64,000 nucleotides of DNA from Colwellia sp. M166. GTDB lineage: Bacteria > Pseudomonadota > Gammaproteobacteria > Enterobacterales > Alteromonadaceae. Below, piece by piece: positions 19,017-26,802 of this stretch. The notes below the pieces were generated by a model that was not told the DNA's origin, did not search any database, and saw only the letters and a list, made by a program, of their open reading frames with translations. How positions within the stretch are numbered: position 1 is the first letter of the stretch; each line of letters begins with the position of its first letter. The stretch spans positions 3,038,001 through 3,102,000 of the forward strand of contig NZ_CP040755.1 of NCBI RefSeq assembly GCF_024585285.1, given 5' to 3'. Made by a program: the position numbers and the translations under genes.

Positions 19017-20411
19017 TTATGATCTAGGTTGTTGTAAACTATATTGAATGATTAATCGTTGTAACCTAGGGCGTGATACGCCTAAAAGTTCGCAAGACTT
19101 TCCTTTATGCCAATTTGTTTGTGTTAATACTTTAATAACATGCCGTTTTTCTATATCCATCAATGTATCTTCATTTTTCTGAACAGTTCTGTCTTTCTGA
19201 GGCTCTACATCTTCAGTAAAAATACAAATATTTCGATCATCATTAATTAGTTGCGGCAATAAATCCAAACTAATTATTGAACCATGTGTGATCGTAACGG
19301 CTTTAGTTAATAAGTTTTCTAATTCTCGAATATTACCTGGCCATGAATATTTTTGAAACGCAACCATGACTTCTTTAGTTAATTGGGTAACATTTCGATT
19401 TAGTTGACTATTTATTTGTGCGAGTAGCACTGAAATTAGTTGAAATAATTCCTCTTTTCTTTCTCGCAGTGGCGGCATGTTCAAATTGATGACTTGTAGG
19501 CGATAATATAAATCTTCGCGAAAACGTCCAGCCTTAACTTCTTCAAGTAAGTTTCTATTAGTTGCGGATAGTACACGTGCAGTGGTATGTTTTGTTTCTT
19601 TACCTCCTATAGGGGTGTATTCTTTTTCTTGCAGAACTCTCAACAGTTTTGCTTGTAACGTTTGTGAAAGTTCACCTATTTCATCGAGAAAAATTGTACC
19701 ACCATTGGCAAGTTCAAACTTACCTAGCTGATTGCAGATAGCGCCAGTAAAAGCGCCTTTCATGTGACCAAACATTTCAGATTCAATTAAGTTTTCAACC
19801 ATAGCGGCACAATTTATAGCGACAAATGGTCCTTTAGGTGTTTGGCTAGAAGTATGAATAGCGCGAGCGGCCATTTCCTTACCTGTGCCGCTTTCACCGG
19901 TAATGAGTACCGTTGTAGGTGTACGAGCAATGCGGCCTATGGTTTTAAAAACTTCAAGCATTGCTTTAGAACCACCAACCATTTTTTTCTGGTTCTCATG
20001 ATTAAGTTCTACATTATTTATGGTGATAATATCTTTACGTTTTCTTGCGCATACCATCATCGCTCTGTTAACAGCAGTATTGATTTCATTAAGATCAATA
20101 GGTTTATGAATATATTCATCAGCACCTTGTTGCATTGCTTCAATGGTATTTTCCATATCATGAAATGCAGTCACCATAATAATATGGCTATCAGGTAACT
20201 GAGATTTTAAGCTAGGTAAAAGCTCTAAGCCACTTTTACCCGGCATACAAATATCTAATATAATAACATGAGGGTTTACTATGGAGGCTAGTTTTTCACC
20301 TGTTTGCGCATCATGTGCAATATGAACCTCAAAAGATTGACTTTTAAAGTATATTTGTAGCGTTCTACAAATCGCTACTTCATCATCAATTATTAATAGT
20401 TTCTTTAACAT
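19017..20411 (-). CDS. NtrC-type sigma-54-dependent response regulator
   Basis: A 464-residue transcription activator. It has a receiver domain with phospho-acceptor Asp53 in VIILDICMPG (residues about 4-120), an AAA+ domain with Walker A GESGTGKE (172-179), the sigma-54 contact loop GAFTGA (219-224) and Walker B GGTIFLDE (237-244), and a Fis-type helix-turn-helix at the C-terminus (about 430-460). The complete GAFTGA loop means it should activate sigma-54 RNA polymerase. It starts one base after the kinase stop and is the last gene of the HEAT/kinase/regulator unit. Sigma-54-type promoters stand in front of this unit and of the idr-like operon, so both are probable targets. Confidence 0.93.
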   Translation of the reverse strand: MLKKLLIIDDEVAICRTLQIYFKSQSFEVHIAHDAQTGEKLASIVNPHVIILDICMPGKSGLELLPSLKSQLPDSHIIMVTAFHDMENTIEAMQQGADEYIHKPIDLNEINTAVNRAMMVCARKRKDIITINNVELNHENQKKMVGGSKAMLEVFKTIGRIARTPTTVLITGESGTGKEMAARAIHTSSQTPKGPFVAINCAAMVENLIESEMFGHMKGAFTGAICNQLGKFELANGGTIFLDEIGELSQTLQAKLLRVLQEKEYTPIGGKETKHTTARVLSATNRNLLEEVKAGRFREDLYYRLQVINLNMPPLRERKEELFQLISVLLAQINSQLNRNVTQLTKEVMVAFQKYSWPGNIRELENLLTKAVTITHGSIISLDLLPQLINDDRNICIFTEDVEPQKDRTVQKNEDTLMDIEKRHVIKVLTQTNWHKGKSCELLGVSRPRLQRLIIQYSLQQPRS

Positions 20412-22925
20412 TTAATTTTTATTAATCCTTTTTGAGTGGATAGGGATAATTACAGTACAATATGTTCCACCATCCTGGTGAGCTTTTAATGTTATCTCAC
20501 CATTATAATAACTAATAATATTTTTCACTATCGTTAAACCTAAACCTGTACCCTTGGCTTTTGTGGTAAAGAAAGGTTCGAATATTTTTTTATCCATAAA
20601 AGGAGCAATAGTTTCACCGTTATTGCTAATGATAACTCTTAGTTTTTCACCTGATGCCATCATCACCATCCCGATAGAAATATCTACTCTGGGAGTGTTA
20701 TTTTTATCGATTAGGGCTGCATCAATTGCATTAACAATTAAATTTTGAAAAACTTGCCTCATTTTAGTCACATCTGCATGTAATTGAGGTAAGTCATTTT
20801 CAGTGTCATAGTTAATGTTTACCGTTTTATATTTTTCGATTTTAAGCTCACTGTCTAACACCGTTTGAATGATATTTCCAAGCTCAAGCCATTGATGCTT
20901 ATTCTTATCCGGACGAGCATACGCGAGCAAACTAGTAAGAATATTCTCCATATATTGAATCTGCTCTAAAGATATTTCAGTTAGCTCTATAATTTCAGGT
21001 TTGGTATCGGCTAACTGTTGAGGAAGCATTTGCATAGTCATTTTTATAGAAGATAAGGGGTTCCTTAAATCGTGCGCAATCATATAAGCCATTCGACCAA
21101 CAACAGCATCATGCTCATGTTTTAATTTATTTTCTTGTTCCTTTTGCAGCACTAACGACAATCTTCTCTCTTCGGTAATATCACGCTTTACTGCAATATA
21201 AGCAATGTTTTCATTTTGTTTATTTTTAACTGAAGAGATTGTTGCTGCCTCCCAATACTCTTGGCCATTTTTTTTGCGGTTACAAAATTCTCCATGCCAT
21301 ATACCGCCATTTTCTATAGTTTTCCATAAAACTTCAGTATTAGTATTAGCATCTGTTTTTACTGTTTTTAAAAAGGAAGGGGATCTGCCTAAGGCTTCTG
21401 AACTACTATATCCAGTAATGTCAGTAAAATTAGGGTTAACATAAGTAATAATACCTTTTAAATTAGTGATCATAACGGTGATAGCTGCTTGCTCTACAAC
21501 TTGAAACAATTTATTCCGTTCTATTTCTAGCTCTAATTGATCTGTAATATCATCCCCAATAAGAGTTAAATACTCTTGGCTTTCATTAATATCAGTGAAA
21601 AAACTAGATGTCCACTTGTAAGTTCTTCCTTTAACTTGATTATTTGATACTCTAAATTCTAGAGAAAGTTGTTCTTTAGGGTTACTAATGAGAGCAGATA
21701 CTTGTGCTAGTTCATGAATGTTTTCTTTTTCCATAAAGGATAAACACCAATCTTTTTCTAAAATATCTTTTTTCTTACACCCTAATTGAGTTAAAAAATA
21801 TTGATTAACAAAAACTAGTTTTCCATTGGGGCTAATAATAATTGCGGCTAATTTTAGTCCTTCCAATATCTGTCGAAAACGTTGCTCATATTGAGTCCTT
21901 TTTATTGTTTCTTGATGACTGACTTTTATTCGAGTGTAGATAACGCTTAAAATGAAGCAAATTACAAAAATTGCCGAATATAAAGGAAATCTATGGTCAA
22001 AGAATTCTTGTCTGGTAACATTTAACTCAGTAGGCAACAACTGAGATATTAAAATCCAATCATTATTTCCTGTGTTTTTAACATTTGTCTTAGATCTAAC
22101 CGAAGTAAAGGTATAATAACCGCTGTCAACTTTCATTTGCCCTTGTAAGTCATTCTCAACTTGCTGCCATAATGAAGGATATATTTCTTTTAAGCTTTTT
22201 ATTTTCCCTAAGACCCATTCAGCCCCAGAGCTTTTATCTTGTAAATAGAGTAGCTGTCCTTTGTCATTAATTAGAAACAATTGTTGTTGATGTAGTCCGG
22301 AAGCTTCGATAAAACGAGAAATTAAATGACTTGCTAAATAATTGATCACCACCACCCCTTGTCGTCGAGAAAAACTGTTAAATACAGGCATTGCGAAACG
22401 AACTGTAGGGGTCAGTGGTTGAGCTATTTTTCCGTTTTCCATATTCCAATCAATAGGTGAAATATAACTTTCATTGTAAGCTAAGCTATTTGCTTGATTA
22501 AAATAATATCGAGAAGATTTATCTTGTAATTTTGATTTGCGAATAGGCAGCGCATAACCGTTTTTACTTCGCTCTACTCGAATGACCTCCATACCTTTAT
22601 TATCAATAAAGCGGATTTGTACATATCGAGGTTTATTTTTACTAAAACTTAAAAATTGTGTTTTGAGTGATTCTTCTGCCTTAAAGTCTATATAGTCAAA
22701 CACTCGAAATCCGGAAGATAGGACGCTAGTGTCTCCTAAAACTTGTTCAAGATCTGCTTGAATTGCTATGCGGCCAGCCTCAACCGCGCTCTTTTGCTGC
22801 TTTATTAAAGACTGCCATTTACTGTCTAATGTACTATCATAATCGACAACAATAATAATGCTGATGAATAAGATTGTTGGTAGCAATATTTTTGTTAAAG
22901 CAATAGCAAAACGGCGATGGGCCAA
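20412..22925 (-). CDS. Sensor histidine kinase with periplasmic sensor and two PAS domains
   Basis: An 837-residue inner membrane kinase, cognate to the adjacent NtrC-type regulator. The order is: membrane segment 1 (about 9-27), a periplasmic domain of about 285 residues with the look of a double Cache sensor (VQIRFIDNKGMEVIRVER, QGVVVINYLAS), membrane segment 2 (about 313-331), PAS 1 (about 347-465), PAS 2 (about 471-590, VNPNFTDITGYSSSEALGRSPSFLKT), the HisKA phospho-site His618 in AHDLRNP, and a HATPase domain with NLIVNAIDAA and GTGLGLTIVKNI. The periplasmic sensor suits an external anion or redox signal. The pairing resembles the AioS/AioR pair of arsenite oxidase loci; the ligand is unknown. 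Confidence 0.92.
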   Translation of the reverse strand: MAHRRFAIALTKILLPTILFISIIIVVDYDSTLDSKWQSLIKQQKSAVEAGRIAIQADLEQVLGDTSVLSSGFRVFDYIDFKAEESLKTQFLSFSKNKPRYVQIRFIDNKGMEVIRVERSKNGYALPIRKSKLQDKSSRYYFNQANSLAYNESYISPIDWNMENGKIAQPLTPTVRFAMPVFNSFSRRQGVVVINYLASHLISRFIEASGLHQQQLFLINDKGQLLYLQDKSSGAEWVLGKIKSLKEIYPSLWQQVENDLQGQMKVDSGYYTFTSVRSKTNVKNTGNNDWILISQLLPTELNVTRQEFFDHRFPLYSAIFVICFILSVIYTRIKVSHQETIKRTQYEQRFRQILEGLKLAAIIISPNGKLVFVNQYFLTQLGCKKKDILEKDWCLSFMEKENIHELAQVSALISNPKEQLSLEFRVSNNQVKGRTYKWTSSFFTDINESQEYLTLIGDDITDQLELEIERNKLFQVVEQAAITVMITNLKGIITYVNPNFTDITGYSSSEALGRSPSFLKTVKTDANTNTEVLWKTIENGGIWHGEFCNRKKNGQEYWEAATISSVKNKQNENIAYIAVKRDITEERRLSLVLQKEQENKLKHEHDAVVGRMAYMIAHDLRNPLSSIKMTMQMLPQQLADTKPEIIELTEISLEQIQYMENILTSLLAYARPDKNKHQWLELGNIIQTVLDSELKIEKYKTVNINYDTENDLPQLHADVTKMRQVFQNLIVNAIDAALIDKNNTPRVDISIGMVMMASGEKLRVIISNNGETIAPFMDKKIFEPFFTTKAKGTGLGLTIVKNIISYYNGEITLKAHQDGGTYCTVIIPIHSKRINKN

Positions 22926-22993
22926 ATCATTTTCTCCAAATTTAAGATAGTAGTGATTGAGAAACAGCTATGATAAAAAATGTGCACTAATAG

Positions 22994-25435
22994 TTATTGA
23001 GCTGTTGAAAACTGACTTACTCCATAGAGATATTCCAATTGATTAAACAAATATTTGCGCTGACTAAATTCTTCACTAGAAGATAGACGAGATAATATCA
23101 CTTTAGTAGCCTTGACTGTATCAATAACCTTTAAAGCTTTACCTACAGTTCCAGCTAAAACACCACCATCAACACAACCGGTATCGACAAGTTTTTCGAT
23201 AAGAGGAATTTTAAGGTTTTGAATAAATATAACCGCTGCTTTTCGAACACCGTATTCAGGATCATCTAAACAGGCTATCACTAATCGAATGCTTTTCTCA
23301 TCTCTACTTTCATCTTTGTTTTCATCGCGCACCACATGCTGTTGAGCAGAAATATGCTTGGCTTTTTTAGAAATTAATTCGCCCAAAGCATGAATTGATT
23401 GAATACGGACATTTTGATCTCCGTTTGCTAAAGCATCTTGTAAAGCTGGAATTGCTTGGCGATGTTTCAATTGTCCTAATATTTTAGCTGCCAAATATTG
23501 AATCTCCTCATTTCCTCCAAATAATAACGTTGAGCAAATACCGACTATATTACTTAGACCTTTAATTTTAAGATCATTTTCAACAATTCGATTAAGGGCC
23601 GTTAATAAAGCGATATTGAGTTCAATATCAGGGGTCCTTAAACTTTCTAAAATAAGCTGTACAGTCGATTTTACTGGGTAGTAAGCGAGTGCTTGAGCAG
23701 CAAGAACCTGATTATTGATTATAGCAATACGAGCATTTTTCTTTCTTGAATAACCTAGTTTGTTTCCACTTTGTAGGTGTTCTTCAACGATGCCATTGAA
23801 CTCAACCATTTCTTTAGGTTGTTCTTCTAATAATTGACGTAAGCGTTGATCTTGATCTATTTCCTTTGCCGCGGGATTAATTGCTTCATTAATCGCCGTA
23901 GCACCAATAGCAGCCAAAGTTGAAGTGACTACAGGAGTATCTTCTGAAAGTTCAATTTCAGGTTGGCTGCCAATATCTTGTTTTATTTCAGACATCAAAT
24001 TATCAATAGTATCGTTATTTTCAATGGTATCTGTTTCAATAACTGTTACTGGGATCACTTGCTCAGCTTTTATATTATTGTTTATTTTTATTTCTTTTGT
24101 TGATAATGCCTCCATACTCGTAGCTTGAGTGGGGAGCTCTTTATTGATAACTAAGTGATACAAACAGCATTCGGCAGGGTTAAACTCATCATCAAAAGGG
24201 AGTTTTGCCGTTTTTGCAATAACTTCCAATGCTGCGGTTCTCACAACATTGTCTTTTTCATTTAATAGGCTAATTATTGGCGCGAGAGTTACTTCATCAT
24301 TTTTAATATGTATAGCATAGTATTGAATTAAATCTCGACGAATATGGCTTGATAACGCTTTATTACTAATCAGTTCAATAAATATATCCTGAAAAGAAGT
24401 ATTATTTTTATTAAACAGCAATTTTGCTGCCAATAACATGAGCTCTTCATCCGAGTGTGTTATAAATTGTGTTAAAAATTTATAATCTGCCGCTGTCATT
24501 TCATCAGCATAAGCCGACATTTCACCTGCAATTTTAAATAGTGCTTTACAGGCATTGTCATTAGCTTCTTTCGCTATCGATAATAGCATGTGTGGGGAGA
24601 TAGCTTTTAAGCCATCAGGAAGTGAGCGAGCAATGTTTATTACGGAAAGAATTGCAGCCTCCGCGACATCAGTATCGGTGTCTGCAAAACAGTGTGCTAG
24701 AGGCTCAAATGCTTCGTACAAAGAAAAATGACCTAACGTTTGACAAGCGGCTAATCTTACATGGGCATCTTGGTGGCTTATTAATTTAACTATTTCATTT
24801 AAGCAAAGTGCGTAATGTTCACTTTTACATTGCGCTAGGGCACTTACAGCACGTCTAATTGTTCGATTTGAGCTTTCTGCTAAAATCGATAGAAGAAACT
24901 CTACTCCTTTTAGATCGGCTTTTGCTAAGGCTGTTAAAATTTCTGGTTCTAAATCTTGGCAACTTTCTGATTTTAATAACTGGGTTAACACAGGTACTGC
25001 TTTTGAAACTTGATGGTCGCCAATACCAATAATCGCTATGCGCTGAATATCCCAATAGTCATCCCAGCCATCGAGGTTATATTCTTCCATTCCAGCGGGT
25101 CGTTCCTGCGCAAGCCCTAGCAAGATATCAAGCGCATCATCAGTTCCTATGTTTGATAATGCTTTTGTTGCTGCAATTCTTACATCCCCTAAATCATGAT
25201 TACTCATTGCCTGTTTTAAAACAGGAATGGCGTCTTTACAAGCCAATTTACCTAGCGCTAACGCCGCTTCGGTACAAACATCATCATCATCATCACCTAG
25301 TCGTTCAATCAGTTGTTGGCTAGTTTCTGTTGCATTTAAATTTGCTAATGCTCTAACTGTGTAAAAACGGTCAGCTTCATTACCTTTGTCGAGCCAAGTT
25401 AATAAGTTACTTATTACAGCTTCTCTTCCCATCAT
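22994..25435 (-). CDS. HEAT-repeat protein, function unknown
   Basis: An 813-residue, probably cytoplasmic protein with no signal or membrane segment. Residues about 1-420 are a string of HEAT-like helical repeats (for example DDDDDVCTEAALALGKLACKDAIPVLKQAM and DAHVRLAACQTLGHFSLYEAFEPLA). About 425-545 is a low-complexity Asp/Glu/Ile/Asn-rich linker, and a second HEAT block follows (NGDQNVRIQSIHALGEL, DPEYGVRKAAVIFIQNLKIP). Such solenoids bind other proteins; similar HEAT proteins accompany some molybdo-enzyme clusters, but I know no defined function. Two ATG codons start the gene (25435, 25432) behind CTGGAG. A sigma-54-type promoter lies 40 bases upstream, and the kinase gene follows after 68 bases. 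Confidence 0.8.
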   Translation of the reverse strand: MMGREAVISNLLTWLDKGNEADRFYTVRALANLNATETSQQLIERLGDDDDDVCTEAALALGKLACKDAIPVLKQAMSNHDLGDVRIAATKALSNIGTDDALDILLGLAQERPAGMEEYNLDGWDDYWDIQRIAIIGIGDHQVSKAVPVLTQLLKSESCQDLEPEILTALAKADLKGVEFLLSILAESSNRTIRRAVSALAQCKSEHYALCLNEIVKLISHQDAHVRLAACQTLGHFSLYEAFEPLAHCFADTDTDVAEAAILSVINIARSLPDGLKAISPHMLLSIAKEANDNACKALFKIAGEMSAYADEMTAADYKFLTQFITHSDEELMLLAAKLLFNKNNTSFQDIFIELISNKALSSHIRRDLIQYYAIHIKNDEVTLAPIISLLNEKDNVVRTAALEVIAKTAKLPFDDEFNPAECCLYHLVINKELPTQATSMEALSTKEIKINNNIKAEQVIPVTVIETDTIENNDTIDNLMSEIKQDIGSQPEIELSEDTPVVTSTLAAIGATAINEAINPAAKEIDQDQRLRQLLEEQPKEMVEFNGIVEEHLQSGNKLGYSRKKNARIAIINNQVLAAQALAYYPVKSTVQLILESLRTPDIELNIALLTALNRIVENDLKIKGLSNIVGICSTLLFGGNEEIQYLAAKILGQLKHRQAIPALQDALANGDQNVRIQSIHALGELISKKAKHISAQQHVVRDENKDESRDEKSIRLVIACLDDPEYGVRKAAVIFIQNLKIPLIEKLVDTGCVDGGVLAGTVGKALKVIDTVKATKVILSRLSSSEEFSQRKYLFNQLEYLYGVSQFSTAQ

Positions 25436-25475
25436 GAATTCTCCAGATGATTTTTATTTATATATAGTATGCTCA

Positions 25476-25490
25476 GCAAGAACCAAACCA
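25476..25490 (-). promoter_or_regulatory. Sigma-54-type (-24/-12) promoter of the HEAT/kinase/regulator unit
   Basis: On the minus strand the site reads TGGTTTGGTTCTTGC followed by T, against the consensus TGGCACGNNNNTTGC. Eight of eleven defined positions fit, including GG and GC at the exact spacing. Transcription would begin near 25464, about 29 bases before the ATG. The unit encodes a GAFTGA-type activator, so this suggests autoregulation. Confidence 0.65.
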
Positions 25491-25547
25491 TATTGATGAC
25501 ATATCTAACTTATTGAAAAATAAATCAATTAATTTGTTCGTTTTGGT

Positions 25548-25590
25548 TGTAAGTATAAAATTTAACGATTCGTTAAATTTTATACTTACA
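25548..25590. repeat. Perfect 20-bp inverted repeat with 3-nt loop
   Basis: The left arm TGTAAGTATAAAATTTAACG (25548-25567), loop ATT and exact right arm (25571-25590) make a 43-base near-palindrome. It stands between the porin terminator and the sigma-54-type promoter, about 60-115 bases upstream of that promoter. It could be a protein-binding dyad or an extra hairpin. Confidence 0.7.
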
Positions 25591-25598
25591 CTATTAAG

Positions 25599-25628
25599 AA
25601 AAAAGGAAATCGAAAGATTTCCTTTTTT
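25599..25628 (-). terminator. Rho-independent terminator after the porin gene
   Basis: The arms AAAAAAGGAAATC (25599-25611) and GATTTCCTTTTTT (25616-25628) pair perfectly around a 4-nt loop and end in T6 on either strand. It ends the idr-like operon on the minus strand. Confidence 0.88.
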
Positions 25629-25664
25629 CATTCGTTAAGTGAACTGATTAATAGCTTTCAATGG

Positions 25665-26750
25665 TTAAAATTTATAATTAACATTGAGTTGTAAGCGAGT
25701 TCGCTCATTTTCATTGAAAATCGCATCACTAATACTCTCTGGAAGGAGCGCTTTGTCTGTTAAGCGCTTCATACTATATAAACGTAAATCAATAGCGACT
25801 TTTGGATTAACATTGTAGTCAAGTTGTAGGCGATAGCCTTTATAATTAGAGACACCTGTATTGCCTGGATTTGGAAAATCGTCTTGCGACACTGTACCAT
25901 CTCCGATGGTTGAAAAGGCTTCAACATGTAACCAATAAGCACGTATACCCCAACCATTATTAAATGAATAACGTGCTTGAAATGTATAGGCAGTATCTTC
26001 AATATCAGCGTCCGAGACAATATACTCAGTAATGAATCTGACTTTGTCTGTTTTCCAATCAGCCATTGCCATAAAATAGTTTTCTGCATTAAAAATATTA
26101 CCGCTATCTACCTTAGCTCCACCTAACGTTAGTAGTAATTCACTTTGTGCAAAATTAGTATTGAAAACAGCTTGAGCGAACGTAGCATCAATATCATCAT
26201 TCCAATTGCCTTCAACAAGCGTAGCGTAGGCACCATTAAAAGTGAATTTACCTACCTTATAGGTTGCTGCAAGTGCTGTTGGGTTTATATCTGCATCCCA
26301 GAATACTTCAGTACTATTTATGAAATTAAGAGGCGTTTTCCCTGCAACTAAAGTTAAATCATCAACACCAGTATAAGCAATGAAAGCTTGATCAAAACCG
26401 ATATCTGCGTCGTTATCATCACCTACCACTTTGTCATTTTCGACTTTGACGGTACTAAAATTAACATGTGGTGAATTAAGGCTTGAAGCGTTAGTTGCTA
26501 TACGCATTTGCCCTAACCAATTGTTTGCTACTTCGTATTTGATTCCTAAGCGAGCGCGATATCGTAGACGTTCACGATCGCGTTCAGAGCCATTGGACTT
26601 TTCACTGTCATCTCGTTCAGCACGTATACGCATATCACCAAAAAGTTTTACTTTATTTCCGTCATCTAATGGTACATCTGCCAAGGTTGTGGTTGAAATT
26701 AAGGCGGCAGCAAAGACTCCACCGATGGAAAAGAGTTTTTTATTTAACAT
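25665..26750 (-). CDS. Outer membrane porin-like beta-barrel protein
   Basis: A 361-residue outer membrane protein with a signal peptide (MLNKKLFSIGGVFAAALISTTTLA, cleaved before DVP). It continues with alternating beta strands (VKLFGDMRIRAERD, RLRYRARLGIKYEV, LGQMRIATN) and ends in LQLNVNYKF; the terminal Phe is the usual barrel signal. It resembles the alginate-export or putative porin group. The ATG lies 52 bases behind the molybdo-enzyme gene with no terminator between, so it is probably the last gene of the idr-like operon. A role in anion passage to the periplasm is an inference from position. Confidence 0.85.
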   Translation of the reverse strand: MLNKKLFSIGGVFAAALISTTTLADVPLDDGNKVKLFGDMRIRAERDDSEKSNGSERDRERLRYRARLGIKYEVANNWLGQMRIATNASSLNSPHVNFSTVKVENDKVVGDDNDADIGFDQAFIAYTGVDDLTLVAGKTPLNFINSTEVFWDADINPTALAATYKVGKFTFNGAYATLVEGNWNDDIDATFAQAVFNTNFAQSELLLTLGGAKVDSGNIFNAENYFMAMADWKTDKVRFITEYIVSDADIEDTAYTFQARYSFNNGWGIRAYWLHVEAFSTIGDGTVSQDDFPNPGNTGVSNYKGYRLQLDYNVNPKVAIDLRLYSMKRLTDKALLPESISDAIFNENERTRLQLNVNYKF

Positions 26751-26802
26751 GTTATTCCCCTAAAGGGTGTAGATTGTGGGGAGCTAACTCCCCATAAATG
26801 AT

